A stretch of DNA of 64,000 nucleotides from Pholiota molesta (GCA_014925825.1 JACGCK010000020.1:1-64000); one strand, 5' to 3'; shown: positions 1-12,892, counted from the stretch's first letter. The notes: generated by a model from the letters alone, not told the origin. A program made the numbers and translations.

Positions 1-3000
1 GGTTGTGTGACAATCAGCCTGACGCCAACTTGAAGACTCGGAGTGCGCGAAATCTGCATGGACACAGTTATCTAGTTAATGGCACTGTGAATACATTCTC
101 TATGAGGTACATATATTGGAAAAACTGTTTTATGAGGGGAGAGCCACCCAAGAATTGAGAAATTCCGATGAAGATTTATCGTACCAGCTGTGTCCCTCGG
201 CAAGACGGCTGGGCTTTTTTCCCACGGCACACCAGCAGTGAGATCTAGTGAGATGGTATTGTGAAAGCCCGTTCTCGTTCTCCTGCCACAACTATCCACA
301 TAACCCAGGTAAACACCGCTATCTCGTCCCTATCGCTGAAGAAATCTACGACGAGCGATGACCTAGGAGGTGCTAATACGACTATAAGAGAGACGAAACC
401 TGCGGGGCGCAGCAACTTGGGGCGGAAGAAACGGTGCCCGAGGGAGAGGAAACGGGCAAGCAGGGTTGGCTGAGGACATTCAGGACGGCATGAAGCCGAG
501 GAGAGGGGGCTGGAAGGGAAGAGCAGGCTGGGGGTGAGGAGGTGCACAGCACGACCAGCCGACGCGCGCGAGCGCCCAACACACTGTACGTTCGTTCCTC
601 TTCCATATGCCGTGCTACGCTGATTAGCTCTTTCTCTGCCCTTGGTACGTTTTCTCGCCCAGAGGAAGCGAACACACATTGAGCGAGCCGTAGCACTCCC
701 ACGTCGACCTGCGCGACCGCGTTACTGCGTTCCAAAACGCGTCATTCGTTACTCCATCGTCATCGACGTCCGCTAGCCCAACTAGCGTAGCCCAGCCGTC
801 GACTGTCAAAGGAAAACACCCGCTAAGGGTATCTTCTATCGTCGAAGGACTGGATTCATCTATCATCATCGATCCCCGGCGTCTGCAAACGCAGGGCACA
901 TCACCAAGCAAAGACCACTGAAGGTTCGTCTACCCGCGTATACCTCCCGGCGTTGGGCTTCATGCTCCCCTTTATCCTCGTGTCTAGCTGCAATACACGC
1001 TCCTCAACGCGAGCCATCGGAAGCCCGCGCGTCGCGCGCCGTTCGCGTACACCGACGTCCTCGCTGCCTCCAGCGCGTGTGCCCTCCTGGGCGCCCCGCA
1101 TCCCTCCCCGGCGGTTCCTCAAGCGCACGAGGCGCGAGTTCCCGCGTTAGAAGCCGAGGGCGGTACGCCGCATCATATACCATGAGGTAACGCCGACACG
1201 TTTGATTCCGCCATGCTCAAGACACGTCAAGCACGACTCTTTGTTCGACAACCGCCACGACAGCACCATACATTGGCACCACAACGAGCTCACAAAACTC
1301 GTATTCAAGTGTCAACACGGCGTCACCGTCGCCGGCGGCCCGAGCTCGCTCACCAGCGGGTTAAACGAGCGCAAGAGTATGCGCGCCAGCGCCAGCCGCA
1401 CGAGCCTCGGGATGGGCACGAACATCCTGGAGGTGTTGAATGGGGTTAGGTGTTCACTCGGAGCCACGCTGCGCACATTCTATGCGCTCTGGCCCGCCAC
1501 CTCGTTGAGCTCCCTGTTATTGACGCCTACGTTGTCCTCACCCGTCCTCGCCCAAGACATTGTCTCCCTGTCTCGCAAATGATCAGAAGCTCTACTGCGT
1601 CGCAACAATCAGCGTCGCTCGGGCGCGACGGCAGTGGCTGAAATTGAAGCTTCTGGGCAGGGCAGTCGGGCGGTACCGAGGAGGAACTCATTGGATGATT
1701 TGAAGATCCCAGCTTGGAATTAAGACGGATTTTGGGGTTGGGCAGAAAGTACGCCAATAGCGTGGATCGTGCGTATTCCGTGTCCTTTCACTTTGATTAG
1801 ATGCGTTGCGACTCATTTCGTCTGTACAGAATTGAAGGAGCTTCAGACATTCAGTCGATATTTAAATATTCATGTCCAGCGGCACGCACGCGACATTCCG
1901 TCCTCTCTTGTCCGCACGACCTCTCCCTGCTTCTTCGCGATTTCTCTATCAAGTCCAGACCCACAACGCGCGCTAGATCGAACACGAATCCCATTCAACA
2001 CACGGTCAAATGACTACATCCAATTTTTCGAAGTAGTTGGTATATAAGATTACGATGAATTTCGTAAGTCTATGTTACTTATTGAAACTTTCGCGCGCTG
2101 AACAAGTCCATTCACGCAAGCCTTTACCTCTTCGCGGAATTCTTGTTAACCGACGCACATTTATGAGTTTAAATAACATCGTCCGTACTGAGACTACGAA
2201 TATAGGGTTGGCATCCATGTTATTGGTTCTGTTTTGTTTCTCTCTGGTGAATAGCTCGCACCCTAAGCTGAGGATCGTAAGCAGAATCCTGTTTGTAGAC
2301 GCGTCCTCGTAAAAATCCCACCACAAAAAAAGAGACTACGAATATAAAAATATTTTGCACGGTTTTAGGCAATCCAGATTCTAAAAGTCCCTCTCATTTT
2401 TCTCTACTTCTTTCTTCTTGGGACTGGATGTGGGCGCGGTTATGTGTGGGCTCTCGACATATGTAGACTCGCGGAGATACGGTGCAATGATTCTCGGTGT
2501 GCGAGTCGTGTGTGAGGATGAGTGTTGTGTCCTTGTGCGTGCGTTGTGTGTGCGTTGTGTGTGCGTGGTTGCGCGGGAGGGCGTGGGAGTGTCATACTTG
2601 CGTGGGTAGTGTGCGTGGTCGCGCGGGGTGTCGATATGACCGACCACTGGCACTCACAAACATCTAATCTCAATCCCGCACAACCACGCACATGGCACGC
2701 AAGAGAACCAATTAATGGCGAGGAAAATTTTCAAGGCCATGCATACGGGCGGCGGGCACGCCGCCACTCCAAAAATCCGGTATGATTTACAGTCACTCTA
2801 GCTACCTCTGTATCGTAGATGTTCCATTTGCTATTGATTAAGACATTTTTCTTGTCGTAACAGCGATGGGTCCGAAAGAAATTCGTGCGAAATCCCTGTA
2901 CTGACTCTCCTTGGACTGCTTTCGGGTGGTTCCCGTGAACTCCGTGGAAGCTTGAAGAGTTTCGCTTCTAAATGATATAGGTATCGTTTGTGGGTGGATC

Positions 3001-3248
3001 TATACTTATTAATGGAGAACCACCGTCTGAGAACCGGGACTTGAGCGCCCAACGCTCAGTGCTCAGTGCTCAGGTGTCCAAAGTGCTCAGGTGTCCAAAT
3101 CATTATCCGAAAAGCATACGGCAATCGAAGACCTTGCCACGTAGTCTGGTGGTTCTGCGCTCTTAGCTCTTAATGGCTTATTCTGTATAGTGCTGGTAGT
3201 CTCAAAAAACTTTTGAGCCAAAGTTCAGCCTTTTTCTTTGCCCTATCC
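1..3248. other. No supportable gene; low-complexity patches
   Basis: Several short open frames exist on both strands but none has a recognisable domain, a consistent splice pattern or a clear start, so I assign no gene. Visible structure is limited to a GT/GTGCG-rich low-complexity stretch near 2,505-2,620 and a small tandem repeat built on GCTCAGT / GCTCAGGTGTCCAAA near 3,053-3,100, just upstream of the LysM gene. The stretch about 1,200-1,580 (minus strand) has protein-like composition in more than one frame and may be a decayed gene, but I cannot reconstruct it. Confidence 0.5.
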
Positions 3249-6200
3249 ATGATCTTCACCACACTTGTTCTAGTGACATGTCTGTTCGCTGTTGTCAGCG
3301 CACAGACGCAGGCCACATTTGCAATATATGCCAATTCATCCGACATCTATCCTCTTCCATCAAGCGCAGACTGCGCTAATGCCTTATCTGCCCAGTTACA
3401 GTGTAATAGTACTATTGCTTTCACCATTCCAGGCTCTACATCCCCTTGCCAAACCTTACCTCTTCTGATCTATCGTCTTTGTGCACTCCATCTTGTTATA
3501 CATCTCTGACCAATGCCATCGCAACCATCGATACTTCTTGTTCGGGGTGGCCTTTCATACTGGGGGATACAAGCTACATCCCATCCTTTCCGTGCGTATA
3601 TATCTTAGAATGCAAAATGAAGAACATACTAATGAGAACGTTGGCAGAGTTCGCTGGCTTCAGTATCATTTTAACCTGGTATTTCAATCGACTCAATTTT
3701 GATATCGTTCTAATCTAATCTGCCAGTCCTGTGTAATGTCGGGATCTACATTCTGTTTAAATATCGCTCAGGTGTGATTATATTCGCGATAATATGCTAC
3801 GATCGCTCATACTCTATTCTTCAGAATTCAACTTCAACCGACGATACCTCTATAATAGATTTGCCGCATACTGAGCTTTGCTCCGTTTGCACCCTTCAGC
3901 CCTTGGAAATTCAAATGACAAGTCCATTCGGATGGGACGCGAATTTGTAAGTTCGTTTGTGCCCCGGCATACATATGAATCTTACGATGATGCAGCGTTC
4001 AAAATTGGACCGCAATCCAGGCTCAATGCGGAGTCTCTTATAACAATACCATCCCATCAAGTCTAGTATTGACCAACGCCAATCCTAATGCTACGTCCTA
4101 CAATGTCACTGCGTGAGCTATCCCGCAATTGATCATCTCAACTTTGACTATAAGTTGTTTTCAATCATAAAGGCAACCGACTTTATCCCCAGCGTCGGCC
4201 GATAACTGTGTTTTTGGTAATTATACAGTAAAGGTACATGCAAAATCGTACCACGGTTCCGCTATCAAAATACTCAGTGTGCTACTTTTCTAGAGCGGAG
4301 ATACATGCCAATCCGTTGCAGAGGCTCTTAGTCTCTCCTACGATCAACTTGTGTCAGTCAACGGGCTGGACGTTAATTGCACATTGCTTCCACCTACCGG
4401 GCAACCTATATGTTTATCTGGATCTTGTACCCTATATACAGTGCAACCGGCCGATACCTGCGTCAAGATCTATCAGGCACAGAATATTGGATGGACGCAA
4501 CTCCTTGCATGGAACCCGTGCGTGATATTTTCGTAAATGAAGCGCCTGGTTCTGAACAAATTTCCCGCTGTACAGACAAATTGATAGTTACTGCTCTAAT
4601 ATCGATAGCCAGGTTGGCAAAGGAATATGTATCAGCCCGCCTGGCGGCGGATATACGCCGACAACTACAGTATCGTACATCACTGGTGAGCTCCATATCC
4701 ACCGTGTTTACTGCTTTGAGTCATTCGGTCGATATAGGAACACCTACTGCTCTCGCGTAAGTATTTTATAACGTCAATGAAGTTTATCTGAGATGTTCTA
4801 CCCAGCACTCCGACCGTGGCAATCGCTCCTGGATCTGTCCGTGAATGCGGTCTTTGGTATCAAGCAGTGGCAGGGGGTGAGTTATCATTCAATACATAGA
4901 GTATACGCACCTGAATAGATTTGTGATTGCCAGACACTTGCCCACAGATCGCAACAAACTTCCAAATCACAAACGAGACATTCTATGATGTACGCAGTCC
5001 TTTTTATTCTCTTCCAAATCGAAGGATAAACGAAGGAATCATATAGTTGAATCCTTCATTGGATGAAGATGTGGGTCGTTCTTTTAGCTTTACGAATATC
5101 TGATGAATATATTCCGTTTCAGTGTGATAATTTACTGGCAGGGTTCGACTACTGTGTTGCGAGCTTTCAAAGTAAGCTTACCTGCCATCGTTCTGATGTC
5201 CTCTATAAATGAAATATAATAGATGCTACCGAATCGACGACAACTGATCTCCCAACGTCGACTTTTGCGGCGATCATAAACTATTTCAGTAAGGCTGGAG
5301 AGTGCATGCCGTTAACATTCGCCGTTGGCTTACGTCGTGATTCAGGCGGCGCAGATTTTCCTGTGGGTACAGGCTTTGTCCAGGCATCTGGAAACGGTAG
5401 CGCTTCTCCATTAACCGTTGCCCCCACCGCACCTACGCGTACACCACAAGCTACTCCGACCATGGTCATTGCACCGGGAACACTTGATAACATTACCTGT
5501 CTTCAGTGTATGTTCGAAACATTTTCAGTCCAAAGGTTGGCTGACGATCTTTCATGACTGTCTGATAGACTACACTGTCCAGCCTGGCGACACGTGTTTC
5601 GAAATTGAGGTCATATTTAATCTCCAAGACAACTTCTTCCGTCAATGGAACCCCCAGGTCAGCATCATCTTATCTTCAAGCGGACCTCATATTCTAAGAT
5701 ATTTTCAGGTTGACCCAGGATGCACTAATATACAGGTCAGACTGAACGTTTTTAAGCGGTGCGGTGATTAATGGATATACAGATTGGCCTGGCTTACTGC
5801 GTCTATGGACCCATTACGTTCACCACACCGATTATTTCACTTCCGCCCACATCTACTACCTCATCCTCAACTAGTCCTCCGCCGTCAAGCGTGCCGACAA
5901 ATGTCGCCAGTGGAACAATTACCACCGGGTGCACAGGTATGGAGTTAATCCAGATTAATACCCTGGTCTATAATTTTAACGCCTAATTTTTAGCATATTA
6001 CACTGTCCAGTACGTCATTTGAATGCTCAAAATACGATTAACCCATATCTTCGCAGATCCGGAGACTTCTGCGGAAGTATTGACGATCAATTCGGAATCT
6101 CACTTGCCCAGCTGCTTACTTGGAACCCGGAAATGTAACTCTTAACAATTACCGTGCATTACTCTGGGGTATTGACCTTGGACTTGCATTTGTTTTTTTT

Positions 6201-7039
6201 TAGTGATTCCGAATGTGCGCTACTGTATACCAGCTAATTATACTGTGGCTGACAGTCGAGTGATAGGTACCAATATCGAACTAGGTTTGGCATATTGCGT
6301 GAGCGGTCCGGGAGGCACAACCACTACGTCGACTCCCGTAGCGAGCCCAACAGCCTCTGGAACGATGTCAGCACTCTTTCACGTTCCACATTTCATATGA
6401 CTTATCACCCAGCTATAGCATCACCGGATGTACGCAATATTACACAGTGGTGTGAGTACAACATGCCTTTTTTTCTTGAAAATCCTAATTAAAGATTCGA
6501 CGTTAGCTCTGGCGATTCCTGTCCCGCGATTGAGTCGAAGTTCTCCATCACCTTCGCACAATTCCAACAATGGAATCCAGAAGTTGACTCTATTTGTGAG
6601 TTATTTTCTCGCGTTTTCAGGATTTATATTCTCTTACTCTTGAATAGGTGACAATATCCTCATCGGATTTCAATACTGCGTCGCTGGCCGTGAGTTTCTT
6701 CCACTGATAACTCATGAGTTACTTACTTAAAATACCCTCGGGATAAAGCGAGCTCCACATCTTCCACTACCCCAGCTACAAGCCCCACCGCAAGCGGTAC
6801 AATTACTCCAGCGCAGGGTTGTGAGGCTTATTATACTACCGTGTCGGGCGACTTCTGCTTCAAGATTGAGACCCAGTTTAGTATTACACTGGCACAGTTC
6901 TTAGAATGGAATCCAGAGATCAACTCTGATTGCACGAATCTGCAAGTTGGACTTGAAGTGAGTGATTTACGGAGAGCGGTTCCTTGCGTATTCACCAGGC
7001 TAATAATTGTTTATTTAGTACTGTATTTCCGGTCCCTGA
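3249..7039 (+). CDS. Secreted protein with seven LysM motifs, many introns
   Basis: LysM modules bind N-acetylglucosamine polymers such as chitin. Fungal secreted LysM proteins act outside the cell, for example in cell-wall protection or in masking chitin fragments. The ATG at 3249 opens a signal peptide (MIFTTLVLVTCLFAVVSA, then QTQA). An N-terminal Cys-rich and N-glycosylation-rich region follows. LysM motifs then appear in order near 4.2 kb (SGDTCQSVAEALSLSYDQL), 4.4 kb (YTVQPADTC), 4.85-5.15 kb (AGDTCPQIATNF), 5.57 kb (YTVQPGDTC), 6.06 kb (SGDFCGSIDDQFGISLAQL), 6.5 kb (GDSCPAIESKF) and 6.85 kb (SGDFCFKIETQFSITLAQF). Ser/Thr/Pro linkers separate most of them. Introns of about 50-60 nt interrupt almost every motif and splice in phase; for example the intron starting at 6960 ends at 7018 and yields YCISGP plus stop at 7039. 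An apparent frame change near 3,430-3,450 is a possible 1-2 nt frameshift or a very short intron. I infer chitin binding from the domain only. Confidence 0.85.
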
Positions 7040-7652
7040 GAGTGGTCCGATTATGTACCTTTCTTTCGCATGCTTTTATATCAATTTGAATGAGAAATGA
7101 ATCCGGGCGCCAATTGGCAGTAAGCCGGAAAAGAATATTAGCGGTCGGCAGTCGGTATTGGCTTGATATTGGTCAAAAAACCTTGATCCTAACCAGCGCT
7201 GCGGGTGTGGGCAAACACGGAAGAACTTGTACTCAGCGCTCGGCATTGTCCTGAGGTCCCATATCGTCATTCGGCCGCTTTTATAAAGAAAAAATAACTA
7301 GTTAGAGCTATACATAATCCGAAACTTAGTGTATTTCTAGTGATTTAGTACACGTTCAGGCCACGCTGAGCAAGGAATGAGGAAGGTACTGATATACAGT
7401 GCGGGCTTATGTTATCCTGGAACCAGCGCACAGCCACCGTGGACTGCAGAATACCTTTCCTTCGGCGTTTTCCCTCGAACACCTTTCAGAGAGATTGATA
7501 AAGTAGATATGAATGTAAAGTAAAACAATATCTTTTATTCTATATACATATCTTACCTTAGCCATAGACCCCTCGACCTACAGGCCGCCTAGGACTGGCC
7601 AATTTCAAACTCCGCGCGTCGTCGTTTCAATCAACTGATTTCAAAATTGCAA
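7040..7652. other. Intergenic, no gene seen
   Basis: AT-rich spacer between the LysM gene and the TIR element. I see no convincing open frame, repeat or RNA gene here. Confidence 0.5.
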
Positions 7653-7654
7653 TA

Positions 7655-8762
7655 GGGGAGCTCAGAGTTCTCCGTAGAATGGCCGTAGCTCGCCTACGAC
7701 CAGGCACGCTGATGGGAATTGAATGTCCGAACGTTATGTAATGCGGGCCGTTGTCACAATGAACCATCGCGCGATGCGAGCTTTGTGCGCGCTTTGTGCG
7801 CGCTGATGTGCGCAATCTACTAAGCTGCACGAAAACTCACTTTCCCTGTGCATTCCTTGCTCAAATGGCACACCGAAACTTGCAACTGCGGGCTGTTGCT
7901 TCACATAACAATACGAGTCCTTTTCTACCCTTTTTTTAGGGCTTTTTTTATGTGTGTTTTAGTGGTAATCAGGAATATAATAAATACACAAGACAGAGAA
8001 AATTATGATACAGGTCGAGGACAATGATGGTACATAATATATCCAAGCTAATATCCTAATGTACTCTAACTAATCAGCCTGCGGGCGGGCGGGCGAGCAA
8101 GGAAAGGCCACACGCGCAGTGCGCTGGACCTAGTTGCGGCGGGAATGCGTCGGTGAGTGCTGGCGTCACCGCGCAGTACGACGGCGAGGGCTGGCAGTGC
8201 GGCGGCGAGGGCTGGCAGTGCGGCGGCGAGGGCTGGCGTGGTGGAGCAGTGTGGCGGCGAGGGCTGGAGTCACCGCGTAGTGCGGCGGCGTCGGGCTGGG
8301 TCTTCGCGCGCCGCGGGTGCGTGCGACGTGGCATCGGACAGGCCTGCGTGCACCGCGGCGACGTCGCTATATGGCTTCCCGCGCCGCAGCCGCTGACGTA
8401 GCAGTGCGGGGACGCCTTTCCCGCCTGACAGGGCATACGGCTGGGCGGGCGGTGACGTGGCGCTGAGGGGGGTGTGTTAGCGCGATTGGTGGGCAGCGCA
8501 CGCACCTTCGCTAATTGTACCCCTAATGTTCTCCCCGTCAACTGTAGGATGCTCCGCAGCGAGCTGGGGGAGAAGACGTAGTACAGCGGGCAGAGAGATG
8601 GAGGATGGAGACTGAGGCACTACTTTGATACGACGCGACGCGCCATGCATCGCGAATGGTCACAATCCGTCACATATGACTAATCGGCGGACATTCAATT
8701 CCCATCAGCGTACCTGGCCGTAGCTCGCCTACGGCCATTCTACGGAGAACTCTGAGCTCCCC
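7655..8762. mobile_element. Nonautonomous TIR element (Tc1/mariner-like), 1.1 kb
   Basis: The two ends are inverted copies of each other over about 75 bp. The left end begins GGGGAGCTCAGAGTTCTCCG at 7655 and the right end is its reverse complement ending at 8762. Both are directly flanked by the dinucleotide TA (7653-7654 and 8763-8764), the target duplication expected of Tc1/mariner-type elements. Each arm contains the small palindrome CGTAGCTCGCCTACG or its variant. The interior holds no transposase; it consists of an AT-rich part and a strongly GC-rich part with a 21-bp tandem repeat. The superfamily assignment rests on the TA duplication only. Confidence 0.75.
8182..8270. repeat. 21-bp GC-rich tandem repeat inside the TIR element
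   Basis: About three to four copies of a 21-nt unit with core GGCGAGGGCTGGCAGTGCGG, the last ones degenerate. It creates spurious Gly/Arg/Trp-rich open frames on both strands. Confidence 0.75.
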
Positions 8763-8764
8763 TA

Positions 8765-10650
8765 ATGTTGCAACGTTCAACGACATCCTCTTCGTTTAAC
8801 CCATCGCCATCGCCAGGCCCATGTCAGATTCAAGCCTCCTCTGGCACACGGCACAAGCACAAGCGAGGCTTATGTCGTTCTGGGTTCTCATGCGCGGGGC
8901 TCCATTTGCCAGGGGCTATGACCACGCTTAAGAATGGGCATGACGAAGGGCGCCTTTGGGCGCTCGCAGCCACCGCCAATTGCCTACTGCCTTGCACGGA
9001 CGAATGTCCGCCTGCGATCCGCTTTGTTCAATCCTAATTTGTGTGAAGGTGAGTCCTGGCTTTCCGAACGACTTGAGCTCACGCCTGGGCTCGTCGTTTG
9101 GTGTCATATTGTTCTTCAACACGCTGACTTCATCTTGTTTGGTCCTCGAATTACTGCGTACCCTCGCCTTGACGAGCAGCCACATCTACATCTAAAGCAG
9201 GATGGAGTCTCCGACCGCTCCCTGCCTGTCCGCCCAGCCGAGTCTTGAAAGATGACCTGTACGAGGTCGCGCCAACACCCCACCATCAGGTTGCACTTTC
9301 ATCCCTCTGCCTTCATCCTGCTCCGGGGCAAGCTTGGAAAGCCGGCACCACCCGTCGCCACTATCTCCATCGCCGAATGCTCTGGCCAGCCCACGCCTGC
9401 CTGTAGGGTTCGCCTCGAGCTCCATGCCGACCGCTTTGAGTGCCTCTTCCTCGGAACACAAAGCAGCTCCCCCCTACCCGGCGCCAGCACGACCTCGCCC
9501 CAAACGACACCTTTCACGTCCGCAATCGTCTCGATCCCTCCAATGATGGAGCCCCGATGACGTGTCCGAGGCATCGTCCATGTCGAGCCAGCATTGAGCA
9601 AGCGCAGCCGCCCCTCGCTGTGCCCCCGCCCACGCATATCTGCCGCCTATCGTTCCGCACGTCAGGTTGGTCGGTGGATGGGAAGTCGACATCATCATCG
9701 TCAGCAGCGGCGGACTGATGTTTGATCTGTTGGGCATTGGGTCTCGATGATGATTTTGAGTTGTGGGACGTCACAAAGCACGGCGGAACATGGGCGTCTG
9801 GATGCACGGATAGATGGATGGCGGATACTTGAGCTGCGGATGCCTGTTTTGGGGCGTTGGGTGCATCGATCTGGCACTGGACGCGCTTCTATCGCTGACA
9901 CCACTTGGGCAGACATGGCGCGGCCTACGGCGGCATCCGGTGTCGCTCATCCGTATCCCCCGTGTCTTTCTCGATCGACGCTCCCAACTGTCAATCTGAA
10001 CCGCCCCACTACCGACCAGTGGCGCCCTCCTCGCGCTCACTTCATTTCGTTCTTTGAATCATACCTCTGCAAACTGGAACCAGCGATAATCGATGCGAAT
10101 TTGGAAAACATTCCATTTCTTACACCCGCAAGGCCTCGCCAGAGCATGTAGGGCAGGTGTCGGTCTCTGCGATCAACGGGCAGGGACGGCGATGGGGAGA
10201 TGGATGAGGGTCACTGGCACTGGAAAGCAAGCCTTCACCACCACGTCGTAGCTCCTGGTGCGTTATCGCGATTGCTTTTTGTTCGATGAAGGCTGATCTG
10301 CTTGCTGTTTACGATAGCACGTCCTGTACCGAATACGACCCTCCGACGTATCAACTCGCGATAGTGGCGATACGGACGTCGGTGCTCTGCACGTCGTCGA
10401 TTGCATTCAGTACCCTTCGACGGACCTCCTTTATGATCACAGCAGGCACTGTTAAGTTCTGTGCCCAAGCACACCCATTTCGGTTCTGTTATTTTACAGC
10501 GCGTATAGCACTGCATACACCTCGAATCTATTACTTGCGACGGATAAGGACGTCAGCTCTAAAAGTATTCCGTGGCATATTCGCGAGACGCGATTAATTA
10601 CTAGGGATGCTAATTTCAATCTACCTCTGTATAAATATTTTGCTGGTTCG
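8765..10650. other. Unassigned GC-rich region, possible gene relics
   Basis: No intact gene can be supported. The minus strand at about 9,060-9,185 (frame containing KNNMTPNDEPRRELKSFGKP) and about 9,300-9,640 reads like protein but I cannot name it or splice it. Segments near 9,785-9,860 and 9,990-10,070 resemble the sequence near 47,925-48,040 and 48,400-48,490, downstream of the NLR gene. This suggests an old duplication of that flank. Confidence 0.35.
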
Positions 10651-10654
10651 ACTT

Positions 10655-10900
10655 CGTGATCTCCAGCAGTAATCAAGGGCGATATATATAAAAGTGTTTC
10701 TAAGTAGTCTCTTGCACGATATCTGAATCGAATAACTACGGTTGCGGCTCGTTATAAAATTCCTCCCCGTATCCATCCGGTAATAAGAAACAATCCGCTG
10801 ACATTTGCGCCGCAAATGTCCACATCATGAAAATACAATTATAACGCCAGCGTTCCACGCTCTCCATATGTGCATCTGCCGTCTTCATAGCGGGCTGCAG
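10655..10900 (-). pseudogene. Relic of an NLR 3' end (paralogue of the 48.9-kb gene)
   Basis: On the minus strand this region reads KTADAHMESVERW, matching the C-terminal KTADELMESVREA of the intact NLR/TPR protein encoded at 48,865-52,264. The sequence beyond the stop also matches: the block containing the words AGTAGTCTCTTG, TACGGTTG/TACGGTAG and CGTCCATGTCATGAAAA is shared with 48,670-48,830. The upstream TPR coding sequence cannot be followed, so this is a short degenerate duplicate of the gene tail and its 3' flank, not a functional gene. Confidence 0.6.
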
Positions 10901-11142
10901 AGACCCATTCACGTGAACCACGTCTGACGAGGCTGGCTGCATAGAGCGTGACGATCGTCGTGCAGGAAATCTAGGATATGCTCGAGCATCTCTATAGGCG
11001 TGTCGGAAATGCCACCTGCACCGACTATCATAAGTACCCAACGTCTATGGGGAGGTCGAGCCAAAGATGTAGGTCAATCCCAATATTACACAGGTACATA
11101 AGGAAAGAAAGAATACGAGGGTATTTAATCCAATTTAGTTGT

Positions 11143-11853
11143 TTAATGATCCTCATTGGAGAAGGCCACTTTGATTTGAACAACTTGATCATTTTGAACC
11201 CGGACGTGGACCTCATGACGGACAGCTTCATATGGGCCAACTGCAATTCAAAAATAGAGATGGATAATCAGATTCAAACTCTACATAATCGACACGACTC
11301 ACAAATAAATCCTCCGGGTACCACACCACCCAAATCGGCATAAGCACATGTGGCATCGTCCATTCCCAGTTCCTCAAATTCCTGCGCAATCTCAAGAGCA
11401 ATTATACAGCCCACCGTCGAGTTCAAATGATCGCCGTGAACTCTGCTCCATTTGACGCCATCAAGGTCCAGAGGAGAGACGAGGGACGCTTGAGGCAGTG
11501 CGTCGTAATCAATGTGTTCGGCAGAAACCCAGGTCGCGGTGAAAGGCGGCTCTTCGCCTCCTGAACCCTCTGAAAGAGCCCATAAACCAGGTTTGACGTT
11601 ATAGATAACCCCATACCGGCCTGGTTCGGCAGCTTCGTTGATCAGCTCTTGCATCTCTTCGCTTCCTACAGCACTCCCGATCTCGAAGATGATAAGGGTG
11701 TGCGAGGGTCCAACCTTTGGAGAGCGTATATCTAAATTAAATTATGTGCATATTAAAGATCACGCTTACTTCGAATATGCGGCTGGCGGCAGAAATGTTC
11801 AGTTTAGCGTTGCGTTCTTCAAGGGATTTCACCCATTCGTCGTATGAGTCCAT
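11143..11853 (-). CDS. Hypothetical protein, 197 aa, three exons
   Basis: I do not recognise the family. The model is exon 1 at 11853-11770 (ATG, MDSYDEWVKSLEERNAKLNI), intron 11769-11715 (55 nt, GTAAGC..AAAG), exon 2 at 11714-11303, intron 11302-11241 (62 nt, GTGAGT..TGCAG) and exon 3 at 11240-11143 ending VQIKVAFSNEDH and stop. All phases agree and the total is 594 nt, which supports a real and intact gene. No signal peptide or membrane segment is evident; the protein is acidic (for example SEGSGGEEPP and EIAQEFEELGMDD). It looks like a small soluble, probably cytosolic fungal protein. No function is inferred. Confidence 0.65.
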
Positions 11854-12249
11854 GGCGGGAGAGATTAAGGATGTATTTGGTACAGAAGCTTTCTTGTACT
11901 AAATGAGGGCCGAGAAATGCCGCTATCCTATTTATAAACCTCAATTGTGGGTTTTCAAATGACATTCGTGGCAACATCGAGAAATACATTCAGAGTGATA
12001 TGTTTTGGACCAGATGAGAAGGACTGTAGGAAAAGGCGTCTTGGCGTTCAAGAGCTGAAAGCCAGGAAAGGTACGATATGACGAGAACCGGCATTTCACA
12101 CCGACCACCGTAACGGAATATGTGAGACGAGCGTGCTGGCGGAATCATAATCGGAAAACCGCGAAAGGAAACTGAAAGCAAAATATAACTAGCAAGATAG
12201 ACAGACAGTCAATAGTTTTATGCGAAACGGAACGCGCTGCGAAAGTCAT

Positions 12250-12892
12250 GAGTAGTCTCCAATGACGTCGACCCAGTTTGCAGTCCCAGCGTGGCCAGTG
12301 TCTCGGCCGCGTTCAGGGCTGTAGCTTTAAGTATTGCGCCGGCACATCCGCATCACCTTGTGCTTCGTCCAGAACCCGAGGTAGTAGAGCGAGCCCCCGC
12401 GTCTGTCAAGGCTAATCCGACCTCGACAGTATCGACGATACACAGACGCCTCCGAGAACCCGAGCGGATCTGGGTCACGCGTGAGGATTCAGATCTCCCG
12501 GCGCTCTGCAACATTGAGATCGCGACGCCGCGACCTACGTGCGGCCTCTGCCTTGGAGGGATTTTTGGTGGTAAGTTTACGGTTCATATCTGGAGGAGAG
12601 TGGGCTTGTGTGTTGATGATTAGAACGGAGATGCGCTGAATCAGTACCGGCAGAGGGAAGTTTACATAGGGCGATGAACACTCCGCCGCCCGCCCCACAG
12701 ACGAGAATAGAGCCTCGCCGTATACAGACCGCAGTTCCTTTTCGGGACGCAGATGAAGAATGCAGTCCTGAGGTCCGAGTCAGTGGCCCAAGGATACGCT
12801 ATATTCGCGAGGACAGTTCGACACGCAAACCACGTCCGTGTGGGCACACGATAATGTCGGCCACGGGAGAAGCCAGGGGTTATGCCAGGTAA
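12250..12892 (+). CDS. Possible two-exon hypothetical gene, 5' end unresolved
   Basis: An open frame runs from about 12,252 to a GTAAGT donor at 12,570 (it contains RPTCGLCLGGIFG). Across an intron ending in TTAG near 12,623 it continues in phase to the stop at 12,890-12,892 (it contains DADEECSPEVRVSGPRIRYI). The second exon stays open over its full length, which is the main support. There is no in-frame ATG after the preceding stop, so an upstream exon is needed or the gene is decayed. No domain is recognised. Confidence 0.35.

Noticed and set aside
1200..1600. Possible gene at 1.2-1.6 kb
   Set aside because: Both strands give protein-like translations of similar quality, with no start, splice sites or domain to decide.
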